A stretch of DNA of 19,306 nt from DASQPR01 sp035713725 (GTDB taxonomy: Bacteria; Actinomycetota; Actinomycetes; Mycobacteriales; Micromonosporaceae): NCBI GenBank assembly GCA_035713725.1, contig DASTMZ010000108.1:1-19306 (forward strand). Reading direction: 5' to 3'. Below, piece by piece: positions 8,657 through 15,406 of the stretch (position 1 is the stretch's first letter; each line of letters begins with the position of its first letter). The notes beneath the pieces were generated by a model. It was given only the letters and a program-made list of their open reading frames with translations. It was not told the DNA's origin and did no database searches. Both the position numbers and the translations under genes were made by a program.

Positions 8657-10188
8657 CCGTGACCGTGACCCCGACCGGTGTGACCGTCGCCGACGTGCTC
8701 GCCGTCGCACGCGGCGCCGACCGCATCGAGATCGAGCCGGAAACCGTGGCCGCCATGACGAGGAGCCGCGCGATCATCGATGACATCGAGCGGCAGGCAC
8801 GGCCGGTCTACGGCGTCTCGACCGGCTTCGGTGCGCTCGCCAACACGTTCATCGCACCGGAGCGGCGCGCCGAACTGCAGCACTCACTGATCCGTTCGCA
8901 CGCGGCCGGCGTCGGCGCACCGATGCCGCGCGAGGTTGTCCGCGCCATGATGTTGCTGCGCGTCCGGTCACTCGCGCTCGGCCACTCCGGGGTACGCCCA
9001 GTCGTCGCCGAGGCGCTCGTCGAGTTGTTGAACCACGACATCACACCGTGGGTGCCCGAGCATGGTTCGCTCGGTGCCTCCGGTGACCTCGCGCCGCTCG
9101 CGCACTGCGCGCTCGTGCTGCTGGGCGAGGGCTGGGTGCTCGGCAAGGACGGCGAGCGCGTGACAGCTATGGATGCGTTGGCACACGCCGGAATCCGCCC
9201 GATCGATTTGGCCGCGAAGGAAGGCCTCGCGCTCATCAACGGCACCGACGGCATGTTGGGCATGCTGCTGCTCGCGATCGCCGACGCCACGCATTTGTTC
9301 ACCATGGCGGACCTCACCGCCGCGCTCGCCATCGAAGCAATGCTCGGTTCCGACCGGCCATTCGCGCCGGAGATCCACGCCATCCGACCGCACCCGGGCC
9401 AAGGGACATCCGCGGCGAACATCCACCGGCTACTGCAGGGCTCGGCCATCATGACCAGCCACCGCGACGACTTTACCCACGCGGTGCAGGACGCGTACTC
9501 GATCCGGTGCGCGCCACAGGTGACCGGTGCGGCACGCGACACACTCGACTTTGCGCGCGAGGTCGCCGATCGCGAACTGCGCTCCATTGTGGACAATCCC
9601 GTCGTGTTGCCGGACGGACGCGTCGTCTCGACGGGCAACTTCCACGGCGCGCCGCTCGGATTCGCCGCGGACTTCCTGGCGATCGCCGCCGCCGAGGTCG
9701 GTTCGATCGCGGAACGTCGCGTCGACCGCCTGCTCGACGTGGTGCGGTCACGCGACCTGCCCGCGTTTCTCACGCCGGATCCGGGTGTCAACTCGGGGCT
9801 GATGATCGCGCAGTACACGGCCGCCGGCATCGTGGCGTCCAACCGCCGCCTCGCGTCGCCGGCGAGCGTGGACTCGATTCCCACCTCGGGCATGCAGGAG
9901 GATCACGTGTCGATGGGCTGGGCGGCGACGTGCAAGCTGCGGACCGTGCTCGACAACCTCACGTCACTCCTCGCTGTCGAGCTGTTGGCGGCGGTGCGCG
10001 GGCTGCAACTCCGGTCACCGCTGACACCGTCACCGGCCGGGCGCGCGGCGGTCGCCGCGGTCGGTGCAATCGCGGGGCCGCCCGGACCGGACATCTTCCT
10101 CGCCCCGGTCATCGAGCAGACGCGGGCGCTTGTCGCGGGCCGCGCCCTCCGCCGCGAGGTGGAAGCGGCCGTCGGTCCGCTGGCGTGA
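8653..10188 (+). CDS. hutH: Histidine ammonia-lyase (histidase)
   Basis: Removes ammonia from L-histidine to give urocanate and so starts the pathway. The 511-residue protein has the usual length. GSLGASGDLAPLAH contains Ala142-Ser143-Gly144, which cyclises to the MIO electrophile; the numbering equals that of the Pseudomonas enzyme. Other family landmarks are PVYGVSTGFG (51-60, with the catalytic tyrosine Y53), NGTDGMLG, QDAYSIRCAPQV, DNPVVLPDG and GNFHGAPLGFAADF, plus IPTSGMQEDHVSMGW near the C-terminus. ATG 8653 overlaps the hutI stop, with GGAG at 8642-8645. Having hutH last in the enzyme series, rather than elsewhere in the genome, makes the operon self-contained. GTGA at its end starts the LtrA gene. 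Confidence 0.97.
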   Translation: MTVTVTPTGVTVADVLAVARGADRIEIEPETVAAMTRSRAIIDDIERQARPVYGVSTGFGALANTFIAPERRAELQHSLIRSHAAGVGAPMPREVVRAMMLLRVRSLALGHSGVRPVVAEALVELLNHDITPWVPEHGSLGASGDLAPLAHCALVLLGEGWVLGKDGERVTAMDALAHAGIRPIDLAAKEGLALINGTDGMLGMLLLAIADATHLFTMADLTAALAIEAMLGSDRPFAPEIHAIRPHPGQGTSAANIHRLLQGSAIMTSHRDDFTHAVQDAYSIRCAPQVTGAARDTLDFAREVADRELRSIVDNPVVLPDGRVVSTGNFHGAPLGFAADFLAIAAAEVGSIAERRVDRLLDVVRSRDLPAFLTPDPGVNSGLMIAQYTAAGIVASNRRLASPASVDSIPTSGMQEDHVSMGWAATCKLRTVLDNLTSLLAVELLAAVRGLQLRSPLTPSPAGRAAVAAVGAIAGPPGPDIFLAPVIEQTRALVAGRALRREVEAAVGPLA

Positions 10189-11393
10189 CCGAACCCGAGG
10201 CGGGATCGGGACGCGAGGCCGGACCGAGCCGCTTCTACCGGCCGATGGTCGCGCGGGACACGGCCGAGCGGCACCGCGCGTCAACTCCGCTCGAGCTGCT
10301 GTTCGACCTGTGCTTCGTGGTCGCTGTGTCGCAGGCCAGCGGGCGGCTCCATCACGCGCTGTCGGCCGGCGAGATCGGTCACGGGGTGGGCCGCTACCTT
10401 CTCGTGTTCTTCGCGATCTGGTGGGCGTGGGTGAACTTCACGTGGTTCGCCTCGGCGTACGACAACGACGACGTGCCGTACCGGTTGACCACCATGGTCG
10501 TCATCACTGGCGCTTTGATCCTCGCGGCCGGGATCCCGCGCGCCTTCGACGGTGGCGATCTCGTCGTGCTCGTCATCGGGTACGTCGTCATGCGGTTGGC
10601 GATGGTCGCGCAATGGGTACGGGCCGCGATCTCCGACCCGCCACGCCGTGTCACGGCGCTGCGATTCGCGGTCGGCATCGCAGTCGTACAAGTCGCGTGG
10701 GTGGTGCGTCTCTGGATTCCGGCGGATCTGTCGGTCGCGAGCTTCCTCTTCCTCGTCGCCTGCGAGCTGGCCGTGCCGGTGTACGCGGAGCGGGCGGCCG
10801 GCACCACATGGCATCCGACCCACATAGCGGAACGGTACGGACTCTTCACGCTGATCGTGCTCGGCGAGTCGGTGCTGGCGTCGACCACCGCCGTGCAGGC
10901 TGGCTTCGACGTCGGCGGAGAACGGTTGCCACTGTTGGCGTTGAGCGCGGCGGCACTCGTCATCGTGTTCGCGATCTGGTGGGTCTACTTCGACCGGTCC
11001 GGCGAGGAGGTGCTGACCACGCGGCCGTCCGGCTTCCTCTACGGGTACGGCCACTACGTCGTGTTCGCATCCGCCGCGGCGATCGGCGCTGGCATCACCG
11101 TCGAGGTCGACGCTCTCCTCGGCGTCGGCGACCTGTCGACCCACGCTGCGGCGTTCGCCGTCGCGATTCCGGTGGCGGGTTTCCTCGCGAGCGTGTGGTT
11201 CGTGCATCGGCGGCCTGGCGAGCCGGTTCGCGCGGTGGCGTTCCCGGTCGCCGCGCTGCTGGTGCTCGCCGCGCCGTTCGGACCCGAGCCGCTCGCGCTG
11301 ATCGCGGCGATCCTAGTCGGCCTCGTCGCCCTGACCGCCGCAACTTCACCGAAGTCGTCCCTAAAACGCACGGCGAAGCCGCAACTTCGGTGA
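10185..11393 (+). CDS. Low-temperature-requirement A (LtrA) family integral membrane protein
   Basis: A 402-residue polytopic membrane protein of the LtrA family. Hallmarks are TPLELLFDLCFVVAV (34-48), FFAIWWAWVNFTWFASAYDN (75-94), HIAERYGLFTLIVLGES (213-229) and IWWVYFDRSGEE (264-274). I count about ten hydrophobic segments. The family's biochemical function is unknown; the name comes from a Listeria cold-growth mutant. Translation starts at GTG 10185, whose GTGA overlaps the hutH stop, so it is probably co-expressed with the hut enzymes. No other candidate permease is encoded in the operon, so a role linked to histidine or its breakdown products is possible but unproven. The last 18 codons (residues 385-402, ending AKPQLR) lie in a 62-bp palindromic element and look acquired. 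Confidence 0.9.
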   Translation: MTEPEAGSGREAGPSRFYRPMVARDTAERHRASTPLELLFDLCFVVAVSQASGRLHHALSAGEIGHGVGRYLLVFFAIWWAWVNFTWFASAYDNDDVPYRLTTMVVITGALILAAGIPRAFDGGDLVVLVIGYVVMRLAMVAQWVRAAISDPPRRVTALRFAVGIAVVQVAWVVRLWIPADLSVASFLFLVACELAVPVYAERAAGTTWHPTHIAERYGLFTLIVLGESVLASTTAVQAGFDVGGERLPLLALSAAALVIVFAIWWVYFDRSGEEVLTTRPSGFLYGYGHYVVFASAAAIGAGITVEVDALLGVGDLSTHAAAFAVAIPVAGFLASVWFVHRRPGEPVRAVAFPVAALLVLAAPFGPEPLALIAAILVGLVALTAATSPKSSLKRTAKPQLR

Positions 11394-11400
11394 AGTTGCG
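11339..11400. repeat. 62-bp REP/MITE-like element with 17-bp perfect terminal inverted repeats
   Basis: CGCAACTTCACCGAAGT at 11339-11355 and ACTTCGGTGAAGTTGCG at 11384-11400 are exact reverse complements. The right arm is also a hairpin on its own (CGCAACTTC, GGT, GAAGTTGCG, 11380-11400), and the left arm is a degraded version of it. The element covers the end of the LtrA gene, including its TGA (11391-11393), and stops 3 bp before the rdgB stop codon. It could act as a bidirectional terminator for these convergent genes, although no T-run follows either arm. The nested symmetry is more like a dispersed repeat unit. Confidence 0.65.
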
Positions 11401-11403
11401 CGA

Positions 11404-12012
11404 TCAGGAGAGTTCGCGGGCAATGACCTCAGCGAGGCCGCGAAACGCCTTACCGCGATGGCTGATCGCGTCCTTTTCCGCCGGCGCCAGCTCGGCGTTG
11501 GTCCGCGTCTGACCGTCCGCGACGAAGATCGGGTCGTACCCGAAACCGCCCGTACCCCGGCGGGCACGCACCAGGTGACCGGGCATTCGGCCGTCCACGG
11601 TGAAGGTACGGCCGTCCGGCAGCGCGAGCGCAGCGACACACACGAACGCCGCGCCTAGCGCATCGTCGGGTACGTCGGCGACCTGAGCGAGTAGCAGATC
11701 GAGGTTCGCGTCGTCGTCGCCGTGCCGGCCGCACCACCGAGCGCTGAAGATGCCCGGCATGCCGCCCATCACGTCGACCGCGAGCCCGGAGTCGTCGGCG
11801 ACAGTGGCGAGTCCGGTGTGCGCCGCGCCCTCGCGTGCCTTGATCAATGCGTTGTCAGCGAACGTCAGCCCCGACTCGGGCACCTCGACGTAATCGTCGA
11901 CATCGGACATTCCGATGATCGTCACGCCCGCCACGTCCGGCGCTGCGTCGAGGATGCGCTGCAGCTCGAGCAGCTTGCGTGCGTTGCGCGTGGCAAGAAG
12001 GATCCGCGTCAC
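11404..12012 (-). CDS. rdgB: RdgB/HAM1 non-canonical purine NTP pyrophosphatase (dITP/XTP)
   Basis: House-cleaning enzyme that hydrolyses dITP, ITP and XTP to monophosphates and keeps deaminated purines out of DNA and RNA. The 202-residue product begins at GTG 12012, which overlaps the rph stop (GTGA). Motifs: LLATRNARKL (5-14), the phosphate-binding start; ESGLTFADNALIKAR (46-60); VADDSGLAVD (71-80) with the catalytic aspartate pair; GFGYDPIF (156-163); and SHRGKAFRGL (184-193). Length is normal. Upstream in-frame codons exist but lie inside rph and give an Arg-rich sequence unlike the family. It is the last gene of the murI cluster; its 3' end faces the LtrA gene across the 62-bp palindromic element. 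Confidence 0.96.
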   Translation of the reverse strand: MTRILLATRNARKLLELQRILDAAPDVAGVTIIGMSDVDDYVEVPESGLTFADNALIKAREGAAHTGLATVADDSGLAVDVMGGMPGIFSARWCGRHGDDDANLDLLLAQVADVPDDALGAAFVCVAALALPDGRTFTVDGRMPGHLVRARRGTGGFGYDPIFVADGQTRTNAELAPAEKDAISHRGKAFRGLAEVIARELS

Positions 12013-12770
12013 CGCGCGGCCGCGGCGGGCGGTTTGGCGAGCGGTTTGGCGAGCGCGGCGGCCTGCAACTCGGCGAGCTGGGCGCAACCCGCGACACCAA
12101 GATCGAGCAACGCGTCCAGTTCCGCGCGCCGAAACACGTTGTGCTCGCCGGTGCCCTGCACCTCGACGAACTCACCGTCGCCCGTACACACGATGTTCAT
12201 GTCCACCTCGGCAATGCCGTCCTCGGCGTAACACAGGTCGAGGCGCGGCTCGCCATCGAGGATGCCGACGCTGACCGCCGAGACCGACCGGTGGATCGCC
12301 GCGTCCGGTCGACCGCTCAGCATTCCCTGGCCGGCCATCCACGTGACCGCGTCGCGCAGCGCTACATACGCCCCGGTGACCGCCGCGGTGCGCGTGCCAC
12401 CGTCGGCCTGCAGGACATCGCAGTCGATCACGACCGAATTCTCACCGAGCGCGCCGAGGTCAATGCACGCGCGCAGGCTGCGGCCGATCAGACGGGAGAT
12501 TTCATGGGTACGGCCACCCACCCGGCCCTTGATGCTCTCGCGGTCGTTGCGCGTGGTGGTGGCACGCGGGAGCATCGCGTATTCGCTCGTCACCCACCCG
12601 AGGCCGGAGCCCTTGCGCCACCGTGGCACGCCGGCCGTCACGCTCGCGGTGCACAGCACGCGGGTGTCGCCGAAGTCGACGAGCACCGAGCCCTCCGCGT
12701 GCATGTTGTACCCACGGGTCAGCGTGACGGGGCGGAGCTCATCGGGTTTGCGTCCATCGGGTCGGGCCAT
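12009..12770 (-). CDS. rph: Ribonuclease PH
   Basis: Phosphorolytic 3'-to-5' exoribonuclease that trims tRNA 3' ends; it works as a ring-shaped hexamer in the cytoplasm. The sequence is collinear with the family: MARPDGRKPDELRPVTLTRG at the start, HAEGSVLVDFGDTRVLC, GWVTSEYAMLPRAT, GGRTHEISRLIGRSLRACID, CDVLQADGGTRTAAVTGAY and VVCTGDGEFVEVQGTGE. ATG 12770 gives the usual N-terminus. ATG 12779, three codons upstream, is also possible and lacks a better ribosome site. The product is 253 residues. After the last family-like segment (LAELQAAAL) comes a short tail with LAKP twice and an alanine run, encoded by a 12-bp tandem repeat. The gene sits between the metallo-beta-lactamase gene and rdgB, as in mycobacteria. 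Confidence 0.96.
   Translation of the reverse strand: MARPDGRKPDELRPVTLTRGYNMHAEGSVLVDFGDTRVLCTASVTAGVPRWRKGSGLGWVTSEYAMLPRATTTRNDRESIKGRVGGRTHEISRLIGRSLRACIDLGALGENSVVIDCDVLQADGGTRTAAVTGAYVALRDAVTWMAGQGMLSGRPDAAIHRSVSAVSVGILDGEPRLDLCYAEDGIAEVDMNIVCTGDGEFVEVQGTGEHNVFRRAELDALLDLGVAGCAQLAELQAAALAKPLAKPPAAAAR
12029..12052. repeat. Two tandem copies of a 12-bp unit in the rph tail
   Basis: GCGGTTTGGCGA occurs twice without a gap (12029-12040 and 12041-12052). On the coding strand it encodes LAKP repeated. The unit is in frame and could expand or contract harmlessly. Confidence 0.8.
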
Positions 12771-12805
12771 GCCCGCCATCGTACGGGCGCGCCCGCCGAC
12801 GCGTA

Positions 12806-12864
12806 GCGATGCCGCGAGGCGGCAATGTCACAGCCGGTCGGACGTGTCGCGACGCCGCGAGGCG
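12806..12864. repeat. Direct repeat pair with small hairpins between the MBL gene and rph
   Basis: GCGATGCCGCGAGGCG (12806-12821) and GCGACGCCGCGAGGCG (12849-12864) differ at one base. The first copy extends to a hairpin, GCCGC-GAG-GCGGC (12811-12823). The 139-bp gap 12771-12909 is otherwise featureless. It is the only sizeable gap inside the murI cluster, so it may hold a terminator for the MBL gene or control elements for rph. Confidence 0.45.
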
Positions 12865-12909
12865 CCGTTCGCACGACGCAGCTATCCCCTCGGTCGATCT
12901 TGCCGCGGC

Positions 12910-13656
12910 TCAGAGGTCATACGTGGCGCCCGGCCGGACAATGTCGATCGGACCGGAGAACGCGGACGACGCTGCCTCGAGCGTCAGACTCTCGCTCCCC
13001 CACGCCGTCACCAGGTGGGTCAGCAATAACTGGCGCACACCGGCCTTGGTGGCCGCGTCGCCGGCATCACGGCCGGTCATGTGGAGCCCGGACGGGTTGT
13101 CCTCGGTGTCGAGGAAGCTCGCCTCGCAGAGGAACGCGTCCGCGCCGGACGCCAGCCGGATCAGCGAGTCACACGGCGCGGTGTCGGCGGAGTAGGCCAG
13201 CGTTCCGCCGTCGTGCTCGATGCGTACGCCGTAGGTCTCGACCGGGTGCTCGACCCGGTCCACCGCCACCGTCAGCGGTCCGATCTCCAGCGTGCCGGGT
13301 TCGAGCGTATGGAACGTGTAGACATCGTCGAGCGGCCCTTCGTCGCTGCCGTACGTGGCGATCATCCGTTCCCGTGTGCCGGCCGGTCCGAACAGCGGCA
13401 GCCGCTCGTACGGACCATCCGGCGCGTAGCGGCGCACCACGACGTACGAACAAGCGTCGAACATGTGATCGCAGTGCAGATGGGTGAGCAGCACGGCGTC
13501 GATGCTCTTGAGGCCCGCGTAGCGCTGCAACGCGGACAGTGAGCCGGTCCCGAAGTCCAACATCAGGCGGAAGCCCTCGGCCTCGACCAGGTACGCCGAA
13601 CAGGCCGACTCGGGGCCGGGAAAGCTTCCGGCGCAGCCGAGCACGGTCAGCTTCAC
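12910..13656 (-). CDS. Metallo-beta-lactamase fold hydrolase (Rv1339-like, RNase Z/cyclic-nucleotide phosphodiesterase type)
   Basis: A 248-residue protein starting at GTG 13656, which overlaps the murI stop (GTGA). It begins MKLTVLGCAGSFPGPESACS, then MLDFGTGSLSALQ. The metal motif is THLHCDHMFD, with H59, H61, D63 and H64. Further probable ligands are H137 in RVEHPVETYG, D158 in YSADTAPCD and H214 in LLTHLV; GLHMTG lies at 190-195. The short form without an RNase Z exosite, and its place between murI and rph, match M. tuberculosis Rv1339. I recall that protein being described as an atypical cyclic-AMP phosphodiesterase. A cAMP or related nucleotide phosphodiesterase role is thus likely but rests on context plus family resemblance; RNA or another phosphodiester substrate remains possible. 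Predicted cytosolic, with no signal peptide. Confidence 0.85.
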   Translation of the reverse strand: MKLTVLGCAGSFPGPESACSAYLVEAEGFRLMLDFGTGSLSALQRYAGLKSIDAVLLTHLHCDHMFDACSYVVVRRYAPDGPYERLPLFGPAGTRERMIATYGSDEGPLDDVYTFHTLEPGTLEIGPLTVAVDRVEHPVETYGVRIEHDGGTLAYSADTAPCDSLIRLASGADAFLCEASFLDTEDNPSGLHMTGRDAGDAATKAGVRQLLLTHLVTAWGSESLTLEAASSAFSGPIDIVRPGATYDL

Positions 13657-14627
13657 TCCGACCCCCGGGCACCGACCGCGGTGGGCGCGGCAGCGTTCGT
13701 GGCGGGCGGGATCGCACCCGTCGTCGTGACCGCATGTGCCGCCGCGGCGAGACCGGCACCGACGCCGACGCTGTCGCCGGACGGGCGCGCCACCCCGGCG
13801 GCGACGCGGTCGGACGGGACCAAACCGGCACCGGCCGCAATGCGGTCCGCCGCGGCCACCTCTGGACCGAGAAACCGCTGCGCGAGCCGTGCGAAGGCGG
13901 CCGGATCGCCGGTGCATGCGAAGTCATGTCGCGGCACGCTCGCCTCGTCCGGCCGGAACATGTCGCGCTCGGTCAGCTGCCGGTAGACCTCTCGCGCGGT
14001 CTCGTCGGCACTCGACACGAGCGTGACCCCATCGCCCATCACCACACCGAGCATGCCGGTCAGGAGCGGGTAGTGCGTGCAGCCGAGCACGACGGTGTCC
14101 ACCTCGGCGCGCTGCAGCGGCTCGAGGTATCCGTGCGCGAGCCCGAGCAGCGCACGTCCGGACGTGATGCCGCGCTCGACGAAGTCGACAAACTGCGGGC
14201 ACGCGACGCTCGTTACGGTCACGTGAGGAGCGGCCGCAAAACCGTCCTCATACGCGCCGCTGGCGACCGTGGCCGCCGTACCGATCACACCGATCTGGCT
14301 GTTTCGCGTCGCGGCGACCGCCCGCCGAACCGCCGGCCGGATCACCTCGACGACCGGCACCGAATAGCGCTCCCGCGCGTCGTGCAGGCAGGCCGCCGAG
14401 GCCGTGTTGCACGCGATCACCAGCATCTTCACGCCCTCGTCGACCAGTCGATCGAGGCATCCGAGTGCGAGGCGTCGCACCTCGGCGATCGGGCGAGAGC
14501 CGTACGGAAGGTGCGCCGTGTCGCCGAGGTAGCGCACTTCCTCGTGCGGCAGCTGATCGAGGATCGCGCGGGCCACCGTCAGGCCGCCGACTCCCGAGTC
14601 GAAGATGCCGATCGGCGCGTCGCTCAC
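13653..14627 (-). CDS. murI: Glutamate racemase
   Basis: Supplies D-glutamate for peptidoglycan by interconverting L- and D-glutamate. Motifs: PIGIFDSGVGGLTVAR (5-20, catalytic D10 and substrate-binding S11), YLGDTAHLPYG (33-43), VIACNTASA (70-78) with C73 and VLGCTHYPLL (180-189) with C183, the two catalytic cysteines. GTG 14627 is preferred because it puts the family N-terminus at the start; the longer upstream reading is Arg/Ser-rich and unlike MurI. The product has 324 residues against about 265-275 normally. The extra ~65 residues after RFLGPEV are an Ala/Gly/Pro/Thr-rich tail whose first half is three 12-residue units. The tail is unlike any MurI domain I know. The gene overlaps the downstream MBL gene. 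Confidence 0.95.
   Translation of the reverse strand: MSDAPIGIFDSGVGGLTVARAILDQLPHEEVRYLGDTAHLPYGSRPIAEVRRLALGCLDRLVDEGVKMLVIACNTASAACLHDARERYSVPVVEVIRPAVRRAVAATRNSQIGVIGTAATVASGAYEDGFAAAPHVTVTSVACPQFVDFVERGITSGRALLGLAHGYLEPLQRAEVDTVVLGCTHYPLLTGMLGVVMGDGVTLVSSADETAREVYRQLTERDMFRPDEASVPRHDFACTGDPAAFARLAQRFLGPEVAAADRIAAGAGLVPSDRVAAGVARPSGDSVGVGAGLAAAAHAVTTTGAIPPATNAAAPTAVGARGSE
13740..13847 (-). repeat. Three degenerate 36-bp units encoding part of the MurI C-terminal tail
   Basis: Residues 261-296 divide into DRIAAGAGLVPS, DRVAAGVARPSG and DSVGVGAGLAAA. The 12-codon period equals that of the HutF tail, although the sequences differ. DNA similarity between units is partial, so this is an old or degenerate array rather than a fresh duplication. 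Confidence 0.5.
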
Positions 14628-14634
14628 GCTGCGG

Positions 14635-14640
14635 AGCCTA
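14635..14640 (-). promoter_or_regulatory. Possible -10 element (TAGGCT) of a leaderless murI transcript
   Basis: On the minus strand TAGGCT (pattern TAnnnT) ends 7 bp before the murI GTG at 14627, so the transcript would start about at the start codon. No clear Shine-Dalgarno sequence precedes that GTG. No good -35 box is seen. The spacing resembles that before the RpiR gene. Confidence 0.3.
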
Positions 14641-14818
14641 CGCTGCGCACCGGTAGCACATGGGACACATCGGGCACCCCTGTCTGGAACGTGACAGGCG
14701 TCATCCTCGGCCGATGCGGCCGCGACGGCCCACCGCGCGCTTGCGGCCGCTGTCTCGGTAGGCTGACCCCACGGGGTGTTGCGCGAGCCCAACCCGACGC
14801 GCCGGATCGGTGGGCCGA

Positions 14819-14850
14819 TTTGCGCAAAGTGTCATTTCTATGACATATAT
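14819..14850 (+). promoter_or_regulatory. Probable promoter/operator with two adjacent palindromes upstream of the small membrane protein gene
   Basis: TTTGCGCAAA (14819-14828) is a perfect 10-bp palindrome. It is followed after one base by TGTCAT-TTCT-ATGACA (14830-14845), a perfect 6+6 inverted repeat, and then TATAT. This AT-rich patch stands out in a very GC-rich window. A -35-like TTGCGC (14820-14825) and a -10-like ACATAT or CATATA (14843-14849) would have 17-18 bp spacing, with the 6+6 palindrome in the spacer, where a dimeric regulator would block polymerase. The rest of the 283-bp gap 14628-14910 holds no gene that I can support. Confidence 0.45.
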
Positions 14851-14910
14851 CGAACGAACACCGGACGGCACCGACCGGCACGGGCCCCCACCTGGAAGGC
14901 ACGACACCTC

Positions 14911-15390
14911 GTGAGCACCGACGCGAACCGTACGATCGCGACGACCCCCTCGACGAACGGCGCGGTTCCCCACGCGCGCAGCGCCCCCGGCACGTACGTA
15001 GCCGACAGTTACGCCGGCGATCTTGGCGTCATGACCGGCGGCGCACCCAAGCTCGCGGACGACGGCGAGCCCGCCGGACTGGCTCGCGTCACCCTCGCCA
15101 TGCGACCCGCACCGGTAGAGTCACCGGCGCCCGGTCGCCTCGTCGGACTCAGCGCCTGGGCGGCGGTGATCGGCATCGTCGGCCTGATGCTCGGCGTGCG
15201 GTCATTCTTCGCCGTGGTGTCGGGCGCGCCGGGCTGGTTCTTCCCGCTTGCCGCTTTGACCGGGCTCGTCGGCTTCGCATCGACGGTTGCCTCGTTCTTC
15301 GCTGCGCGGCAGGGCACGCGGCCCTGGATCCTGCTCGGCGTCGCGACGATCACGATCATTTTTGCGCTCGTGCTGGTCGAATTGCTCTAG
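14911..15390 (+). CDS. Small membrane protein with three predicted transmembrane helices, unknown function
   Basis: I do not recognise this protein. From GTG 14911 it has 159 residues. GGAAGG at 14894-14899 lies 11 bp upstream, and the longer in-frame reading from 14776 would run through the promoter-like palindromes. Residues 1-70 are polar and rich in Thr, Ala and Pro, probably a disordered cytosolic arm. Three hydrophobic segments follow: LVGLSAWAAVIGIVGLMLGV (about 78-97), FFPLAALTGLVGFASTVASF (about 111-130) and ILLGVATITIIFALVLVELL at the very C-terminus. It lies on the plus strand between two minus-strand clusters, where mycobacteria carry a rhomboid protease gene. The rhomboid Ser-His motifs (GxSG) are absent, so it is not a truncated rhomboid. 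DUF4190-like small membrane proteins are one possible comparison. Confidence 0.7.
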   Translation: MSTDANRTIATTPSTNGAVPHARSAPGTYVADSYAGDLGVMTGGAPKLADDGEPAGLARVTLAMRPAPVESPAPGRLVGLSAWAAVIGIVGLMLGVRSFFAVVSGAPGWFFPLAALTGLVGFASTVASFFAARQGTRPWILLGVATITIIFALVLVELL

Positions 15391-15406
15391 ACGGCCGCTT
15401 TCGCGC

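Noticed and set aside
5661..8710. Long minus-strand open frames of 500 or more codons (5661-7259 and 7187-8710) opposite hutF and hutI
   Set aside because: They are antisense to clearly coding genes, are rich in Arg, Gly, Val and His, and show no family motif. Long antisense frames are expected in DNA of this GC content.
12013..12087. Longer rdgB reading from 12087
   Set aside because: It overlaps rph and adds an Arg-rich leader. GTG 12012 starts exactly at the family N-terminus and makes a GTGA overlap.
14624..14902. Minus-strand open frame in the murI upstream gap
   Set aside because: It runs across the palindromic promoter region, is Arg/Pro-rich and matches no family. It looks like a GC-driven frame.
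14776..14910. N-terminal extension of the small membrane protein from ATG 14776
   Set aside because: The extra 45 residues would be translated from the promoter-like palindromes. GTG 14911 has a GGAAGG upstream and a more sensible start.
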